Shown one piece after another: positions 46,001 to 54,335 of a DNA stretch of 64,000 bases (position 1 is the stretch's first letter; each line of letters begins with the position of its first letter). The stretch is from Acanthopleura granulata (Eukaryota; Mollusca; Polyplacophora; Chitonida; Chitonidae). The translations under genes were made by a program, and so were the position numbers. The notes beneath the pieces were generated by a model that was not told where the DNA came from, did no database searches, and saw nothing but the letters and a program-made list of their open reading frames with translations. Location: the NCBI GenBank assembly GCA_016165875.1, contig JABBOT010000001.1, positions 16,320,876 through 16,384,875 on the forward strand, written 5' to 3'.

Positions 46001-48608
46001 CTGACGTTCACTGCTTTACTTGATGACCTCCTGAAGACAAAACAGATCATATGAGATGTGCAAGTAAAAGTTGAGGTCTAGTTGGCTCAAATGGTTAAAA
46101 CACTGCCTAAATGCAACTACAGGTATAAGGACCTTTGAAGTTCAGCAATGTGCCCAGCAGCCTACAGACGGTTTCCCCAAGGCTCTGCGCAGTTTCCTTC
46201 CATTATCCCGCCATCGTATAAGTGAAATACTGTAAATGCCTTTATATTCGCGGGCATAAACTTTCGCAGATTCGCCAAGAAGACATATTCGCGGGAATAA
46301 ACTTTCGCAGATTTTAACAAGCTTCCCGGTCTACCAAATCCACAGAGCAGCCAGTCCATAGCAGAAGCCGACATTATTCAGGCCGCCAACGATGCTGTAG
46401 ATTCGGAAATAGCAGAAAATCCCAGAAAACGAAAGTGTGGAGGATACAACAGCTATGATGATGACATGAGAGCGAAGATTGCCCGCACTGTTGTGGAAAT
46501 CGGCATAGCATGTGCTGCCCGTAAATTCTCCTCTCAGCTAGGTCGCCCTATTAATGAAAGCACCGTGCGAAGTATGAAGTCTTCATACTTGAAAAAGATG
46601 AAAAAAAACCCCGGCAGTGTTATCCAATCCCTCCCTAGAGCTAGAACTGGTCATCCCTTGCTAATTGGACAGAAACTTGACGATATGGTGAAGGACTGGG
46701 TAAAAAAAGTCTGTTTGAGTGGCGGAGTGATAAATCGTCGAATTGTTATGGCGGCAGCTGAAGGCATCCTTCTAAAACAGGACAAAACTAAACTTCCACA
46801 GTTTGGTGGCACACTTTCTATTACAGAGACCCGATCCTTACTTAAATGAATGGGATATGTCAAATGAAAGGGGACAAAAGATGTGAAGAAATTGCCAGAA
46901 GACTTCGGTAAAATTAAGGAATCCCACTGAAGTACAGACGAGTCCACGCTGCGGTATGTGGACGAAGTCATTATCCCTTACTGTAAGAAACAGCGGAAGG
47001 TGCTAAAACTGAGACCTAACCAGAAGTGTTTGGTAATATTTGACGTGTTCAGAGCCTACCAGGGTGATGATTTAATAGCCAATCTGAGACGAAATGATAT
47101 TTATTGTGTGTTTGTACCAGCATGCTGCACCGACCGTCTCCAGTCGCTTGATCTCTCCGTCAACAAAGATTTCAAGGATGAACTCAAAAACTGTTTCCAG
47201 GCGTGGTATGCTAATGAAGTCATGACCCAGCTTGATTATAGTGATGTCGATACACCGCTGTGTTGAAGCCTATTCATGCCCACTGGATTATCAAGTGCCA
47301 TGAGATAATCAGTAAGAGACAGGATTTAATCCAAGCTGGATTTATCAAAGTCCATACAAGTACGTTGTAAGTATTTCTCAACGTTTGTGAACTTAATTGT
47401 GCCATTAAATTAGTAGTGCTGTGTAGTGTATGATTACAACACCTGTTTAAAATAAATAAATAATTTTACCAAAACACCTGCTTTGTTCTTTATTTTATGC
47501 AGCTCAAGTAGACTGTACCTCCTGTAGTACAGACTATTACTAGTACATAATATGATATACGTGTATTTAAGAAACGTATGGGTTTTGTATTCGCTGGTTT
47601 TTGTTTTCGCGGAAAAGTAAATACCACGAAATCCGCGAAAGTTAGAACCGCGCGAATAAAAAGGCATTTACAGTATTCTTGAGTATGGCATAAAACACCA
47701 ATCAAACAAATAAGTAAAATCACCAGAGATTGTGTGTTCAAATCCAGCCCTAGCTATTTCAGTTGGGGTTTGAGAGGTACCTGACGCAGTCCAGTTTTCT
47801 CAACCCATGAACCTGACCGAGGTCATTTCAGGGATAAAATCTTGAGCACTGCATTAAACAGCACTCAATCAATCAACGAAAGTCTAAGTTCATAACTGGA
47901 AACTCTTATATACATGTACTTTATATTATTGATGGCATAAGCGGGTAAAGTCAAGCATACATACCCAGCCCTGGATTTACCAGCCTCTAATAGGTTAGGC
48001 TTCACACGGGTGGCAAACCGACTACGCAGCCGTGTAGCTGGCTTGGTGATCTGTCTACCAGCCTTTTCTGGAGATGGTGATAGCACTTTGTCTGGTACAC
48101 TCCTCAGCTGCTGGGAGGGTTTCTGTCCTGTGTCCAATGGCTTGTCTTTTATCCTCGTTAGTTCTACCTCATCACAGTTGAGCTGTGAAGATGTGTATTT
48201 AGAAGTGCTGTCTACAATATTCTCACTGCTGGGGACAGTCACTACAGCTGCATGAGGCACAACTGCTGCCTCACACTTATCCTCATCAAGAGTATTTCCC
48301 CTTTGATCAATGACATGCTGTACCCTCGCTAAGGGGCTCGGTATTGCGTTTTGGGTAACTGTTGAACCTGATAACAGATTATCAGTACTATCCTCGGTGG
48401 CCTTGTGGCCATCACCATTCGGTGTGGCCTTTTGGCCAGCACTTTCCTGGGCCTTCTCACTACTTTTAGCACTCACAGCTGGTTTGTCTTGAGGTGCCAC
48501 GCAGGGGCGAGGCTTATCCTCTGCTTTCCCAGGTCGGTGAGTGGAGGGTTTTCCGCCACGAGAACCTAGATTAGGTTTCACCTGGAGCCTGGACCTCCTC
48601 ATGGACAT
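36246..48608 (-). CDS. BDP1: BDP1, TFIIIB subunit B'' (RNA polymerase III initiation factor), 11 exons
   Basis: Eleven minus-strand exons join in phase to 883 residues (exon limits are given separately). The N-terminus MSMRRSRLQVKPN matches the conserved RRxRLxVKPN start of BDP1. Later blocks also match: KMLMKDLIYWNPIKNPM (382-397; family MTMRDFIYY...NPM), VPQVKIGPDGSIILSEESL (433-451), ITYSSFR (475-481), and the SANT/Myb-like domain with W489, VVGTDFSMMSNLF (503-515) and KKFKREEK (525-532). BDP1 joins TBP and BRF1 in TFIIIB, which opens promoters of tRNA, 5S and other RNA polymerase III genes in the nucleus. A Lys-rich stretch (exon 9) and a long polar C-terminal tail follow. The vertebrate protein is much longer because of C-terminal repeats, which are absent here. 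The gene converges with nothing close; the small peptide gene lies 1.8 kb downstream. Confidence 0.93.
37283..37395 (-). mobile_element. SINE-B fragment in BDP1 intron 10
   Basis: ACTGACACC, GCTGACCAATCCTGTTTTCT, CTCAGTGCTGAGTGCCAAGT and AAGTACCATTTTTAA parallel the middle of the 54020-54335 copy and the 53262-53385 fragment. Confidence 0.6.
37800..37872 (-). CDS. BDP1: BDP1 exon 10
   Basis: Acceptor TTACAG, donor GTCAGT, phase 1 in and 2 out. Codes for RRRAQPQHFEENEESAEEET and PDQNR, an acidic linker. Short and unconserved, but its phases connect exons 9 and 11 exactly. Confidence 0.72.
38197..38391 (-). CDS. BDP1: BDP1 exon 9 (Lys-rich)
   Basis: Acceptor TTTTTAG, donor GTAAGC. KERKKIDMSVFENISDEDDE follows the SANT domain directly. 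A strongly basic tract (KGKGRTKRKAKGK and KKGRKRKTT) then suggests nuclear localisation and nucleic-acid contact. Confidence 0.85.
38625..38722 (+). mobile_element. SINE-A fragment in BDP1 intron 8
   Basis: GTGGTGTATTATGCCACACT, CAAGAATATTTCACTCATAC and GTGGCCAGCATTATAGTGGG, with a 3' truncation (the tRNA-like head is lost). Confidence 0.75.
39035..39205 (+). mobile_element. SINE-A copy in BDP1 intron 8
   Basis: GAAGTTTAATGCCATAC, AAGAATATTTCACTTACATG, GCCGGCATTATGGTAGGAGG and GAGGAAACCCACAGCCATTC, to GAGAGGAAGCCAG. Only about 320 bp from the previous copy, same orientation. Confidence 0.75.
39365..39419 (-). CDS. BDP1: BDP1 exon 8
   Basis: A 55-nt exon after TTGTAG, with donor GTAAGT. Codes for KKFKREEKYNRSQVDKAL, the end of the SANT domain (family NKFKREExxN...DKAF). 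Confidence 0.92.
39669..39763 (-). CDS. BDP1: BDP1 exon 7 (SANT domain core)
   Basis: Acceptor TTTCAG, donor GTAAGA. Codes for TQRFYYALSVVGTDFSMMSN and LFKRRNRYDLK, agreeing with the family's ETxxFxxAxSxxGTDFSxI...LFPxRxRxxIK. Confidence 0.94.
39866..40095 (+). mobile_element. SINE-A copy in BDP1 intron 6
   Basis: TTGATTGGTGTTTATGCAGT, AGCAGCCAGCATTACAGTGG and GGAAACCCACAACTATCCAC, then the tRNA-like head in reverse, with TGAACTCACAGCTACTGCAC and GTGCTGGCATGCTAAACTCC. Nearly complete; the minisatellite starts directly after it. Confidence 0.75.
40096..40975. repeat. 35-bp minisatellite in BDP1 intron 6
   Basis: About twenty units of GTTATGATACAGGTCACTGT + TACACAATATCCAAG, with variants (CATTG, GACACAAG, CCCAAGG). 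The last ~180 bp decays to AAGTTCATGGTACATA-type units. It immediately follows the SINE-A copy, whose flank repeats the same phrase (GATACAGGTCACTGTT at 39849), so the array may have grown from the SINE flank. Confidence 0.9.
41196..41323 (-). CDS. BDP1: BDP1 exon 6 (start of SANT region)
   Basis: Acceptor TTGACAG, donor GTGAGG. Holds SLVIEKPS, ITYSSFRTRHLSKNWTEK; the Trp is the first conserved aromatic of the SANT fold. Confidence 0.92.
41404..41525 (+). mobile_element. SINE-A fragment in BDP1 intron 5
   Basis: Starts within the core (GACGGGGGCCAGCATTATGG) and continues with GCAGAACCTGCAGGAAACAC and ACAACCATCTGCA; both ends are truncated. Confidence 0.6.
41871..42026 (-). CDS. BDP1: BDP1 exon 5
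   Basis: Acceptor TTCAAG, donor GTAGGT. Holds ELPVPQVKIGPDGSIILSEE, the family's VPRVKVxxDGSIIxDEES motif. Confidence 0.92.
42061..42175 (+). mobile_element. SINE-A fragment in BDP1 intron 4
   Basis: TTTATTTATTTACTTCACTG, TTTAACACCATACTCCAGAA and TTACACTACAGCAGTCAGG, to AGGAAACCGGAGTGCC. Diverged and truncated. Confidence 0.6.
42290..44110. repeat. Decayed ~65-bp tandem units split by ~1.4 kb of other sequence
   Basis: Units with GTTCAGCTTGTTACAG, CCTAC and a CATGTATATG-like end occur at about 42330-42530 and again at about 43935-44070. The intervening 42540-43930 lacks them and carries, at 43824-43928, a decayed third copy of the MITE-like element (CCCTTAACTGCGATGAGATG ... ATGAAACCAGGCCCA). 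It lies in BDP1 intron 4. Confidence 0.45.
44186..44316 (-). CDS. BDP1: BDP1 exon 4
   Basis: Acceptor GATACAG, donor GTAAGT. Codes for a basic PKQKQRLPRI stretch and then DKFKMLMKDLIYWNPIKNPM, the conserved block before the SANT domain. Confidence 0.9.
44812..45043 (-). CDS. BDP1: BDP1 exon 3
   Basis: Acceptor ATTACAG, donor GTAATG, ends in phase 0. Codes for a Pro-rich acidic region including FTPPLPPCEPESPPPSHPVR. Low complexity, weakly conserved, but strand and phase fit exactly between exons 2 and 4. Confidence 0.78.
45333..45602 (+). mobile_element. SINE-A, the most complete copy, in BDP1 intron 2
   Basis: 270 bp from ATTTGATTGGTGTTTTATGC to GGCCACAAAGGCCCCC. On the minus strand the head reads TGGCCAAGGGGGTTAGCGTG (A box like) and then GAGTTCAAGTCC (B box like). 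This spacing is typical of a tRNA-derived SINE whose transcript would end in the ATTGGTGTTTTATGCC core. Best reference copy for the family in this window. Confidence 0.85.
45845..46030 (-). CDS. BDP1: BDP1 exon 2
   Basis: Acceptor CTTCAG, donor GTAAGT, phase 1 in and 2 out. Codes for RSSSKAVNVRPTSTNPPNSP and a polar, disordered stretch. The VRP phrase echoes the N-terminal VKPN repeats. Confidence 0.8.
46230..47673 (+). mobile_element. Pogo/Tigger-like DNA transposon (Tc1/mariner superfamily), defective
   Basis: 1444 bp bounded by TA target duplications (46228-46229 and 47674-47675). The terminal inverted repeats are CTGTAAATGCCTTTATATTC at the left and the complement of GAATAAAAAGGCATTTACAG at the right. 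The left end holds a direct duplication of ATTCGCGGG[C/A]ATAAACTTTC and GCAGATT (46246-46273 and 46289-46314), and the right end has matching inverted AAAGTT / CCGCGAAA motifs, possible transposase binding sites. The interior is a decayed transposase (separate entry). Confidence 0.88.
46301..47266 (+). pseudogene. Pogo/Tigger-like transposase, broken
   Basis: An open stretch (46301-46849) has RKRKCGGYNSYDDDMRAKIA, KFSSQLGRPINESTVRSMKS, the GHPLLIGQKLDDMVKDW helix and INRRIVMAAAEGIL, matching the N-terminal DNA-binding part of pogo-like transposases. Stops at 46847, 46865 and 46928 break the frame. From about 46934 the C-terminal catalytic part follows (LVIFDVFRAYQ, PACCTDRLQSLDLSVNKDF), with two of the three expected DDE acidic residues. 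The middle part with the first catalytic Asp is deleted. Inactive. Confidence 0.8.
47719..47880 (+). mobile_element. Third SINE type, partial (tRNA-like B box)
   Basis: A B-box-like GTGTTCAAATCCAGCC (about 47741-47756) is followed by TTTTCTCAACCCATGAACCT, and the sequence ends in GCATTAAACAGCACTCAATC plus AATCAAC. The end resembles the (TTAAACACCAATCAATC) tails of tRNA-derived SINEs. It abuts the split SINE-A copy. Confidence 0.45.
47965..48608 (-). CDS. BDP1: BDP1 exon 1
   Basis: Starts at ATG 48608 (a second in-frame ATG at 48602). An in-frame TAG lies ten codons upstream, so no coding extension is possible without splicing. The exon holds RRSRLQVKPNLGSRGGKPST and a 200-residue Ser/Pro/Lys-rich, probably disordered region in which RFATRVKPNL near the end repeats the VKPN phrase of the start. 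Donor GG/GTATGT, two bases over. Confidence 0.88.
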
Positions 48609-50085
48609 CTTGAAAACCTTAGGCTCTTCTCTCACCTATACCTTCATATAAAAGAAAATGAAAAACAAAATCAGAAAGATTCAATTAAGCATATAAGGGA
48701 AAGGATATCCATATTCTGGGTTTTTAGCAAACTTTATTACTCGCAATTGATTGGTGCTTTTATAACTTTTATGGTCATTAAGGGTGCCAACCACACATGA
48801 ATGATGAATGATGGTGAAAGCCTTTTCACCACCTGCTCATCACAAAGGCAATCCACATTTAATTAAGATATTTAACAAAATAATTTCTGTTTCATTTTGC
48901 ATTTCAAACAGAATGATATGCAGCGAAACAAAATACTTATACGATATACATGTATTTATTTCACTGAGTTTTAATACCATACCTTGCTAATACAGAACTT
49001 TTCCCTTATATCATTTTAATCCCAGTCACTTTTATACAGCAAAAGAAAGTGGAGTGCCAGAAGTAGGTTTATTACTGTTTTGGCTTTGCCCAGCAGAAAT
49101 TTGAGTAATGCTTATTAAATAGCCTTTGACGGTTACATGTATCTGGTTAGGCCAGAGCAGTGGCAGTCAGCAACACCAGTGGAAGCCATCATGACATTTT
49201 CTATATCGCTGTTTCACTAGTTTATTTATATTTGAATTTTTTCCATGTGGATAATAATATCAATGCCAATATGATAAAGTAAATTTGACCCTGATTGTAC
49301 TGCAGGATGTTATTATCAAACAAAGACAACAGCAACAATGGTTTTAAGATATGCTGGCTACTCGACAAAATTTTTCAAAGTTACTTCCCTTCCAGGGCTC
49401 TCTCGTGTTAAAGCCCGAGTTCCTATATTGTATTTACCTTTAGAAATTTATGATTTTGGGGGGGAAAGTCTTCCTGGAAAGTGTACCAAAATGTGGATAT
49501 TTACAAATATATCTCACTAACAGGACGTGGTTTATACATTAGAGATAGCACCAGGTTGATTACAGCGACAAAGGTAGGCCTTATCAGCCAAAAAGTTTTG
49601 CATTCAGAAAAGCATGTATCACCTGTTAAAAGTTTCTCAACCGAAGAAATGTCAGAAATACAAAATATGGAGGTAATACATTTAACAATGTTGAGTTATA
49701 GAAGTGACTTGCATAATATAAGGGAAATATCCTGGATTAGCAAGGTATGCCATTAAAACGCAATGAAATAAATATGTGTATATCATATCTGTATTTTGTA
49801 TTACTGCATAAAAATCTCAGACAGAGTAGACTGTGTTTATAAATGTTACTCACTATGATGTATGCTTCATTCTGAGACTATCACAACTGCAGTACTCAAA
49901 AGAGTAGTCAGAGCAGTCAAAGAATATGCTAAACATATAAAAACAGTGAGACCCTAAAATGCCATTTCCTGTGAGCAAAACCTTTTTATTTACCTCTGAA
50001 TAGGGTTTCCACACTTCTGGCCATAATTTCATCATCTCTGCGGAGCCACATTGCACGCCATGACTTACAGTATTTATTTGCATTA
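48609..50085. other. Intergenic, BDP1 promoter side
   Basis: The BDP1 promoter and 5' UTR should lie at the left end (minus strand). No gene is recognised. Confidence 0.4.
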
Positions 50086-50235
50086 CAGATCGGTGTTTTA
50101 TGCCACAGTCAAGAATATTTCACTTCTGCGACGTTGACGAGCATTATGGTGAGAGGAAAACCACATGCTGCTGCCATGCTGGCAGACCTTCCCACGTAGT
50201 ACGAACGGACTGGAAGCCAGTGTGAGCTGGGGACT
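50086..50235 (+). mobile_element. SINE-A copy, partial
   Basis: GATCGGTGTTTTATGCCACA, CAAGAATATTTCACTTCTGC, CGAGCATTATGGTGAGAGG and GGCAGACCTTCCCACGTAG, to GAAGCCAGTGTGAGCTGGGG. Confidence 0.72.
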
Positions 50236-51040
50236 TAGTTTTGTAGCTACTTTCTTTTGATGTATAACCCTACGGTATTCGTATTAAGTCCACCAGAAAA
50301 AACACCATACTTTATAGACCAAATATATTTCCTACAACACCGATATCACACAAGCCATGTTCAGTGCTGGTTACTGGTGTATATGACGATATCTGGGCTC
50401 AGAGTGAATGTTGCTATGTTAATCCTGACATAAACTCTAAACTTGCTACCTTTTTCCAGTATGTTTTTATGAGTACTTCTAAAATAGGCAGATTACTACG
50501 AAAGACTTACCTGATTAATGCTCTACAAGTTCACAATTCAGCATATTCAGAAATAGGATACCTTTCACGAATGAAAGCGAATAGCACAAACATGTCAACA
50601 CTGTGGGAAGCCATTTTGTTTGTACGAGTTTGTTTAGACTCGCACCTTTACGTCAAACGACCCGTTTGATATGCATGAAGTTCTCCATCCAACCTTGATC
50701 AGATGTCTGTTTTATGTCAACATTTGCGAAACCCCACATAACCTGAATACATATTCCTGCATTGTCGCTGTGAATCTGTATTAAATGTAGCGCATGATCG
50801 AGTAATTAAGTACCAGGTTCTTTGTGCATCTTTCTCCAAACCAGAAACTGCGATTTTCTTCGGCGTACCGGTAGGCCTACGTCTTCGTGGTTTCTATTTC
50901 AGTTGGTCAGACGCCTACTTTAATGTGGGGACAAAATAGAACACAGGATTACGTGCAGGGAATATATATATATAACTAAGTTAACGGTAACCAATGCCTC
51001 GTTTTTTTTTTAAATAGGCCCATCTTAAATGAGGTTAAAC

Positions 51041-52345
51041 CTGTATATAGTTCCAATTATGTACCTGTCGCTTTTTCGAGTGGCGCGAGAGTTACAATGC
51101 GTTTCGTGTTCTAAATGTCGCCCTTCTGACTGAGGACTTCTATCAGTAAATGTCTTCAAAAAATAACCACGCAGCCATCCATAAGTTGCGTAGCCAAGTA
51201 TATACATGACGTTTACGTACAGACTACAAGGCCGTGGATGCCTCTTATTGAAACACTGCGTCGGTTCGATCCTTACCTCCTCACCGGCCCATACCCGCTT
51301 CTGCAATGGCTCACGTGCAGTCTCCTTTCGCTTCTTCGACTTCAAAAATCTACACTGCTAACATTCCACAGCCATGGTATCCATGCAGAACATGCCAGAT
51401 AACCCGCCATTACACATGACCATGTTTTAATTTTAACTACTCTGTCCCCGGAATCGCAGAAATTTCGACATGACCTTACGGCCAAATGTTGTGACGAGTA
51501 CTTGAGGCCACGTGCAATTATGGGCAAGCACTGTGACATGGAATCAAGACACCGGTAATGAATCGCGGACCGTAGCACCGTCTGCATGCAGGCCATGGCT
51601 GTGGAATGTTAGCAGTGTAGACTTTTTTTAAGTCGAAGAGGCGATAGTAGGCAGCAAAAGAGCCGTTACAGAAGCGGGTATGGAAGGTGAGGAGGTAAGC
51701 GTCGAACCGACACAATGTTTCCATGGTGTTGTAGTGTATACGTTGTAGTATATACATAAACGCCACGTACATACTTGGCTATCAGTTGCCTAAAAACTCA
51801 CTAGCGTGTATACAGACTTACCATGTCGAACTGTTTTTTTTTTATTATTATTTCTTTTTGTTAGTTTGTTTGTTTGTTTGTTTGTTTGGGGGGGGTTGTT
51901 TTTGTTTTTTGGGGGTTTTTTTCACGTTTTATTTTTACCATATTTCTCAAAGGTATAGCATAAACTAGGTCACCGGACTTACGGTCTCCCTTTCTAGTCG
52001 CGAGTAGAACCTATACGTCTCTGTTCCTTGACCTTGTGTTTTAATATTAGCCACAGAGACTTTGCTCAGTTAACTCAGGTCAAGCATACTTTTTCGCTCA
52101 GAGTCTATAGCATGGTTAGCGGGATATTTTGCTGTCGGTAAGTCCGTGTGTACACCAGGGATATTCTGTGCAACTTTTGATTGGCTGCGTGGCTTACTCT
52201 TAAAGATATTTACCGATAGAACTCCTCAATCAGAAGGGCGGCGTTTTAGAACACGAAAAAATTGTTACACATTGTAACTCTCACAGCGCTTAGGCGCCAC
52301 TCGAAAGAGCGAGCGGTACATAATTGCAAATAGCCTGTATATTGT
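51041..52345. repeat. 1.3-kb imperfect inverted duplication (giant hairpin)
   Basis: The left arm (51041-51390) is repeated in reverse complement by the right arm in two blocks, 51590-51784 and 52168-52345, with 51785-52167 inserted between them. The best paired parts are TCTACACTGCTAACATTCCA + CAGCCATGG (51349-51377 with 51596-51624), CGGTTCGATCCTTACCTCCT (with 51694-51714), AGCCAAGTATATACATGACG (with 51762-51781), CCACGCAGCC (with 52180s), and TTTTTCGAGTGGCGC. The loop is about 200 bp. It matches no known element I recognise. Confidence 0.8.
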
Positions 52346-52429
52346 CTTAATTAGCACCGGAGTTAAGTCGTCACTCGGCAACGGGTGCAGAATGTCAGGG
52401 TATTCGTATCATTTCAGCAACCTGCGTAT

Positions 52430-52535
52430 GGTCGCGGGTTTTCCATGGTTTCATCCCACCATAATACTGGCTGGCATCGTATAAGTGAACTGCATAAAAC
52501 ACCAATCAAATAAAGACATAAGTAAATAAATGCCG
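52430..52535 (-). mobile_element. SINE-A copy, partial
   Basis: GGTTTCATCCCACCATAATA, TGGCTGGCATCGTATAAGTG and GCATAAAACACCAATCAAAT, ending in AAAGACATAAGTAAATAAAT, the tail side. Confidence 0.7.
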
Positions 52536-52879
52536 AGATTAATAGTTTTCTGTCATTTCTCTTTTTGAATGTTGTGATGTCTGGCGATTAACTAATCAAG
52601 CAAAATCTAAGTTTAGCGATACTTAGTGAACTGCTATATTTGTAAAAATACATTTGCTTCAACTTAGCTGCTCCTCTCTTATAATGCTACAGAGAAATCA
52701 AACTACTGAAATCCTTCTGAGCATACGTGAGAGAGGAGAATAGGAGTCTTGATCAGCATAACAAGGCTGCATGGCGTAAACACGTGCAACGTAGATGGCA
52801 ACTGCTGATATCACTCTTTCTGCTGGAATTAGCTATAGTGTCCATTTCCCATCGCGCTATCTCGACCATATCAAAATCA

Positions 52880-53270
52880 AATGAACACGTGAGTTTTTCA
52901 CACGCGTATGGACCAAACAGACACAGTCATGCGCGAACGTGCGCGCGAGCTGTGCTGGACGTGCACTAACATTGAAAAACTTACGACGTGGCAAATTTGC
53001 ACACGCACCCGCTTTGAAAGCAAAACGTCTAAATTCCTCGCGTGTATGCGAGAAAAACATGCATACGTGATTGTACAAAAACTTACGCGAATGAAAGAAT
53101 ATCTCGCGCGAATAAATGCCTTGCCTCCGAGTTTTGAACAGTTTGAATTTGAACACATACACAATGAGTTTTTCTATATTCGCGTGTTTTCCCTGCGTAC
53201 ACTCCAGATTTATTGGGACATGCATGTGGAAATTTTCTTGCGCGGCATATGTGTATGACGCGTGCATAGG
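52880..53270. other. CpG-rich island with long frames on both strands
   Basis: CGCG and ACGCG words are frequent here (GCGCGAACGTGCGCGCGAGC, CTCGCGTGTATGCGAGAAAA, ATCTCGCGCGAATAAATGCC), unlike the AT-rich surroundings. Overlapping frames of 116 codons (plus, 52908-53258) and 136 codons (minus, 53267-52857) are open, but neither product is recognisable. It could be a decayed coding exon, a promoter or a repeat with TTTTTC / ACACGCG motifs. Confidence 0.35.
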
Positions 53271-53385
53271 GCCGACCAGTCCTGCTTCCTTGCTCTAGCC
53301 TCTTAGTGCCGAGCGCCAAGCGAGGCAACAACAAGTACCATTTTTAAAGTCTCTGGGATGACCCGACCCGGATATATATACCGGA
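53262..53385 (-). mobile_element. SINE-B fragment
   Basis: GGGCCGACCAGTCCTGCTTC, CTCTTAGTGCCGAGCGCCAA, AACAAGTACCATTTTTAAAG and GATGACCCGACCCGGAT match the central part of SINE-B at 54180-54290. Confidence 0.65.
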
Positions 53386-54019
53386 TGTTCATTAACATGT
53401 TTATGTCTATCACTTAACATGCAGAATAGCTAGACACGAACCTAATACATACATGTATCTTGCATATGTGTAGGCCTGCAATTCAAACTGTTCAGGTTTA
53501 CTCTGGTCCTTTCTGATTGGTGAACCTAGCTGACTGTCTTTGCATAGAATTGAAGTATTTTTAAGTATGACGTAAAAATCATTCAGGTGTCCATGAAGTG
53601 GACTTTTCAGAACTGTCTGTCAGAAGGACACATTTCAGCAATTGTAATATACTGATTGTTTCAGATAGTGAAAGAAATGAACACAGTGACTTTTGAGATA
53701 TGTATACTAACGGATTGACCAAGTATAAGCAACTTAAATGTAGCCCAATAGGATTTACTGACGGAGCCTATTATAGGCCTACATGTATGTCTACTCGACA
53801 CGCGGCCATGTGATTGCATATTTGCAGGACCACGTGGGCTGACCATTTAATGAGCACATGGCCTTGTGCGGACTGACCTGCCCATATCCTTGAACCCTAC
53901 ATCATGCCGCACGGTCTCAGTGTTATTTTGGAGTGGCACTCTTTAGATTGTTTGTGTGTTACTAATGTGTGTATGTAGCCTATGTATGCTTGGGTTTTAC
54001 GCCGTACTTAAAATTTTGT

Positions 54020-54335
54020 TAAATCATATGTCGACGAGGAGTCCTTAGAATGTAGACTGTGTCGTCTCGCAGGAGGGCAAATCCATGCCACCAAAGTGCT
54101 GCCGCCACTGGAACATCATGCCGAAGACACCAGTCGACATGACACCCCAACCAGTCACACTGTGCTGACATGGGGCCAACCAGCCCTGTTGCCGTACTCT
54201 AACATCGTAGTGCTGGGCGCCAAGCCAGGCAGCAACAAGTGCCATTTTTAAAGTTTCGTACCGCCCGGCCCAGGATTGATCCCAAATCTCCCGACCCCCC
54301 GGCGGACGCGCCAGCCACTATAGGCCACCAATGGG
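54020..54335 (-). mobile_element. SINE-B copy, near complete
   Basis: Shares GCCGAAGACACC, CAACCAGTCACACTGTGCTG, GTGCTGGGCGCCAAGCCAGG and CCATTTTTAAAG with the other copies. On the minus strand its head has a tRNA-like order: CTGGCGCGTCCGCC, then a B-box-like GGGATCAATCCTGG. It is the longest SINE-B copy apart from 29565-29882. Confidence 0.65.

Larger units (their letters stand above)
46078..47718 (-). mobile_element. SINE-A copy split by a Tigger-like transposon
   Basis: A minus-orientation SINE-A occupies 46078-46229 (head with TTGGCTCAAATGGTTAAAAC, then GTTTCCTTCCATTATCCCGC and CATCGTATAAGTGAAA) and resumes at 47674-47718 (TTCTTGAGTATGGCATAAAA, then CACCAATCAAACAAATAAG). Removing the transposon and one TA restores the uninterrupted core seen in the other copies, so the SINE was there first. 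It lies in BDP1 intron 1. Confidence 0.85.

Noticed and set aside
51518..51772. 84-codon minus-strand frame in the hairpin arm
   Set aside because: Only partly preserved in the other arm, where stops interrupt it; kept as a hint of decayed coding sequence but not as a gene.
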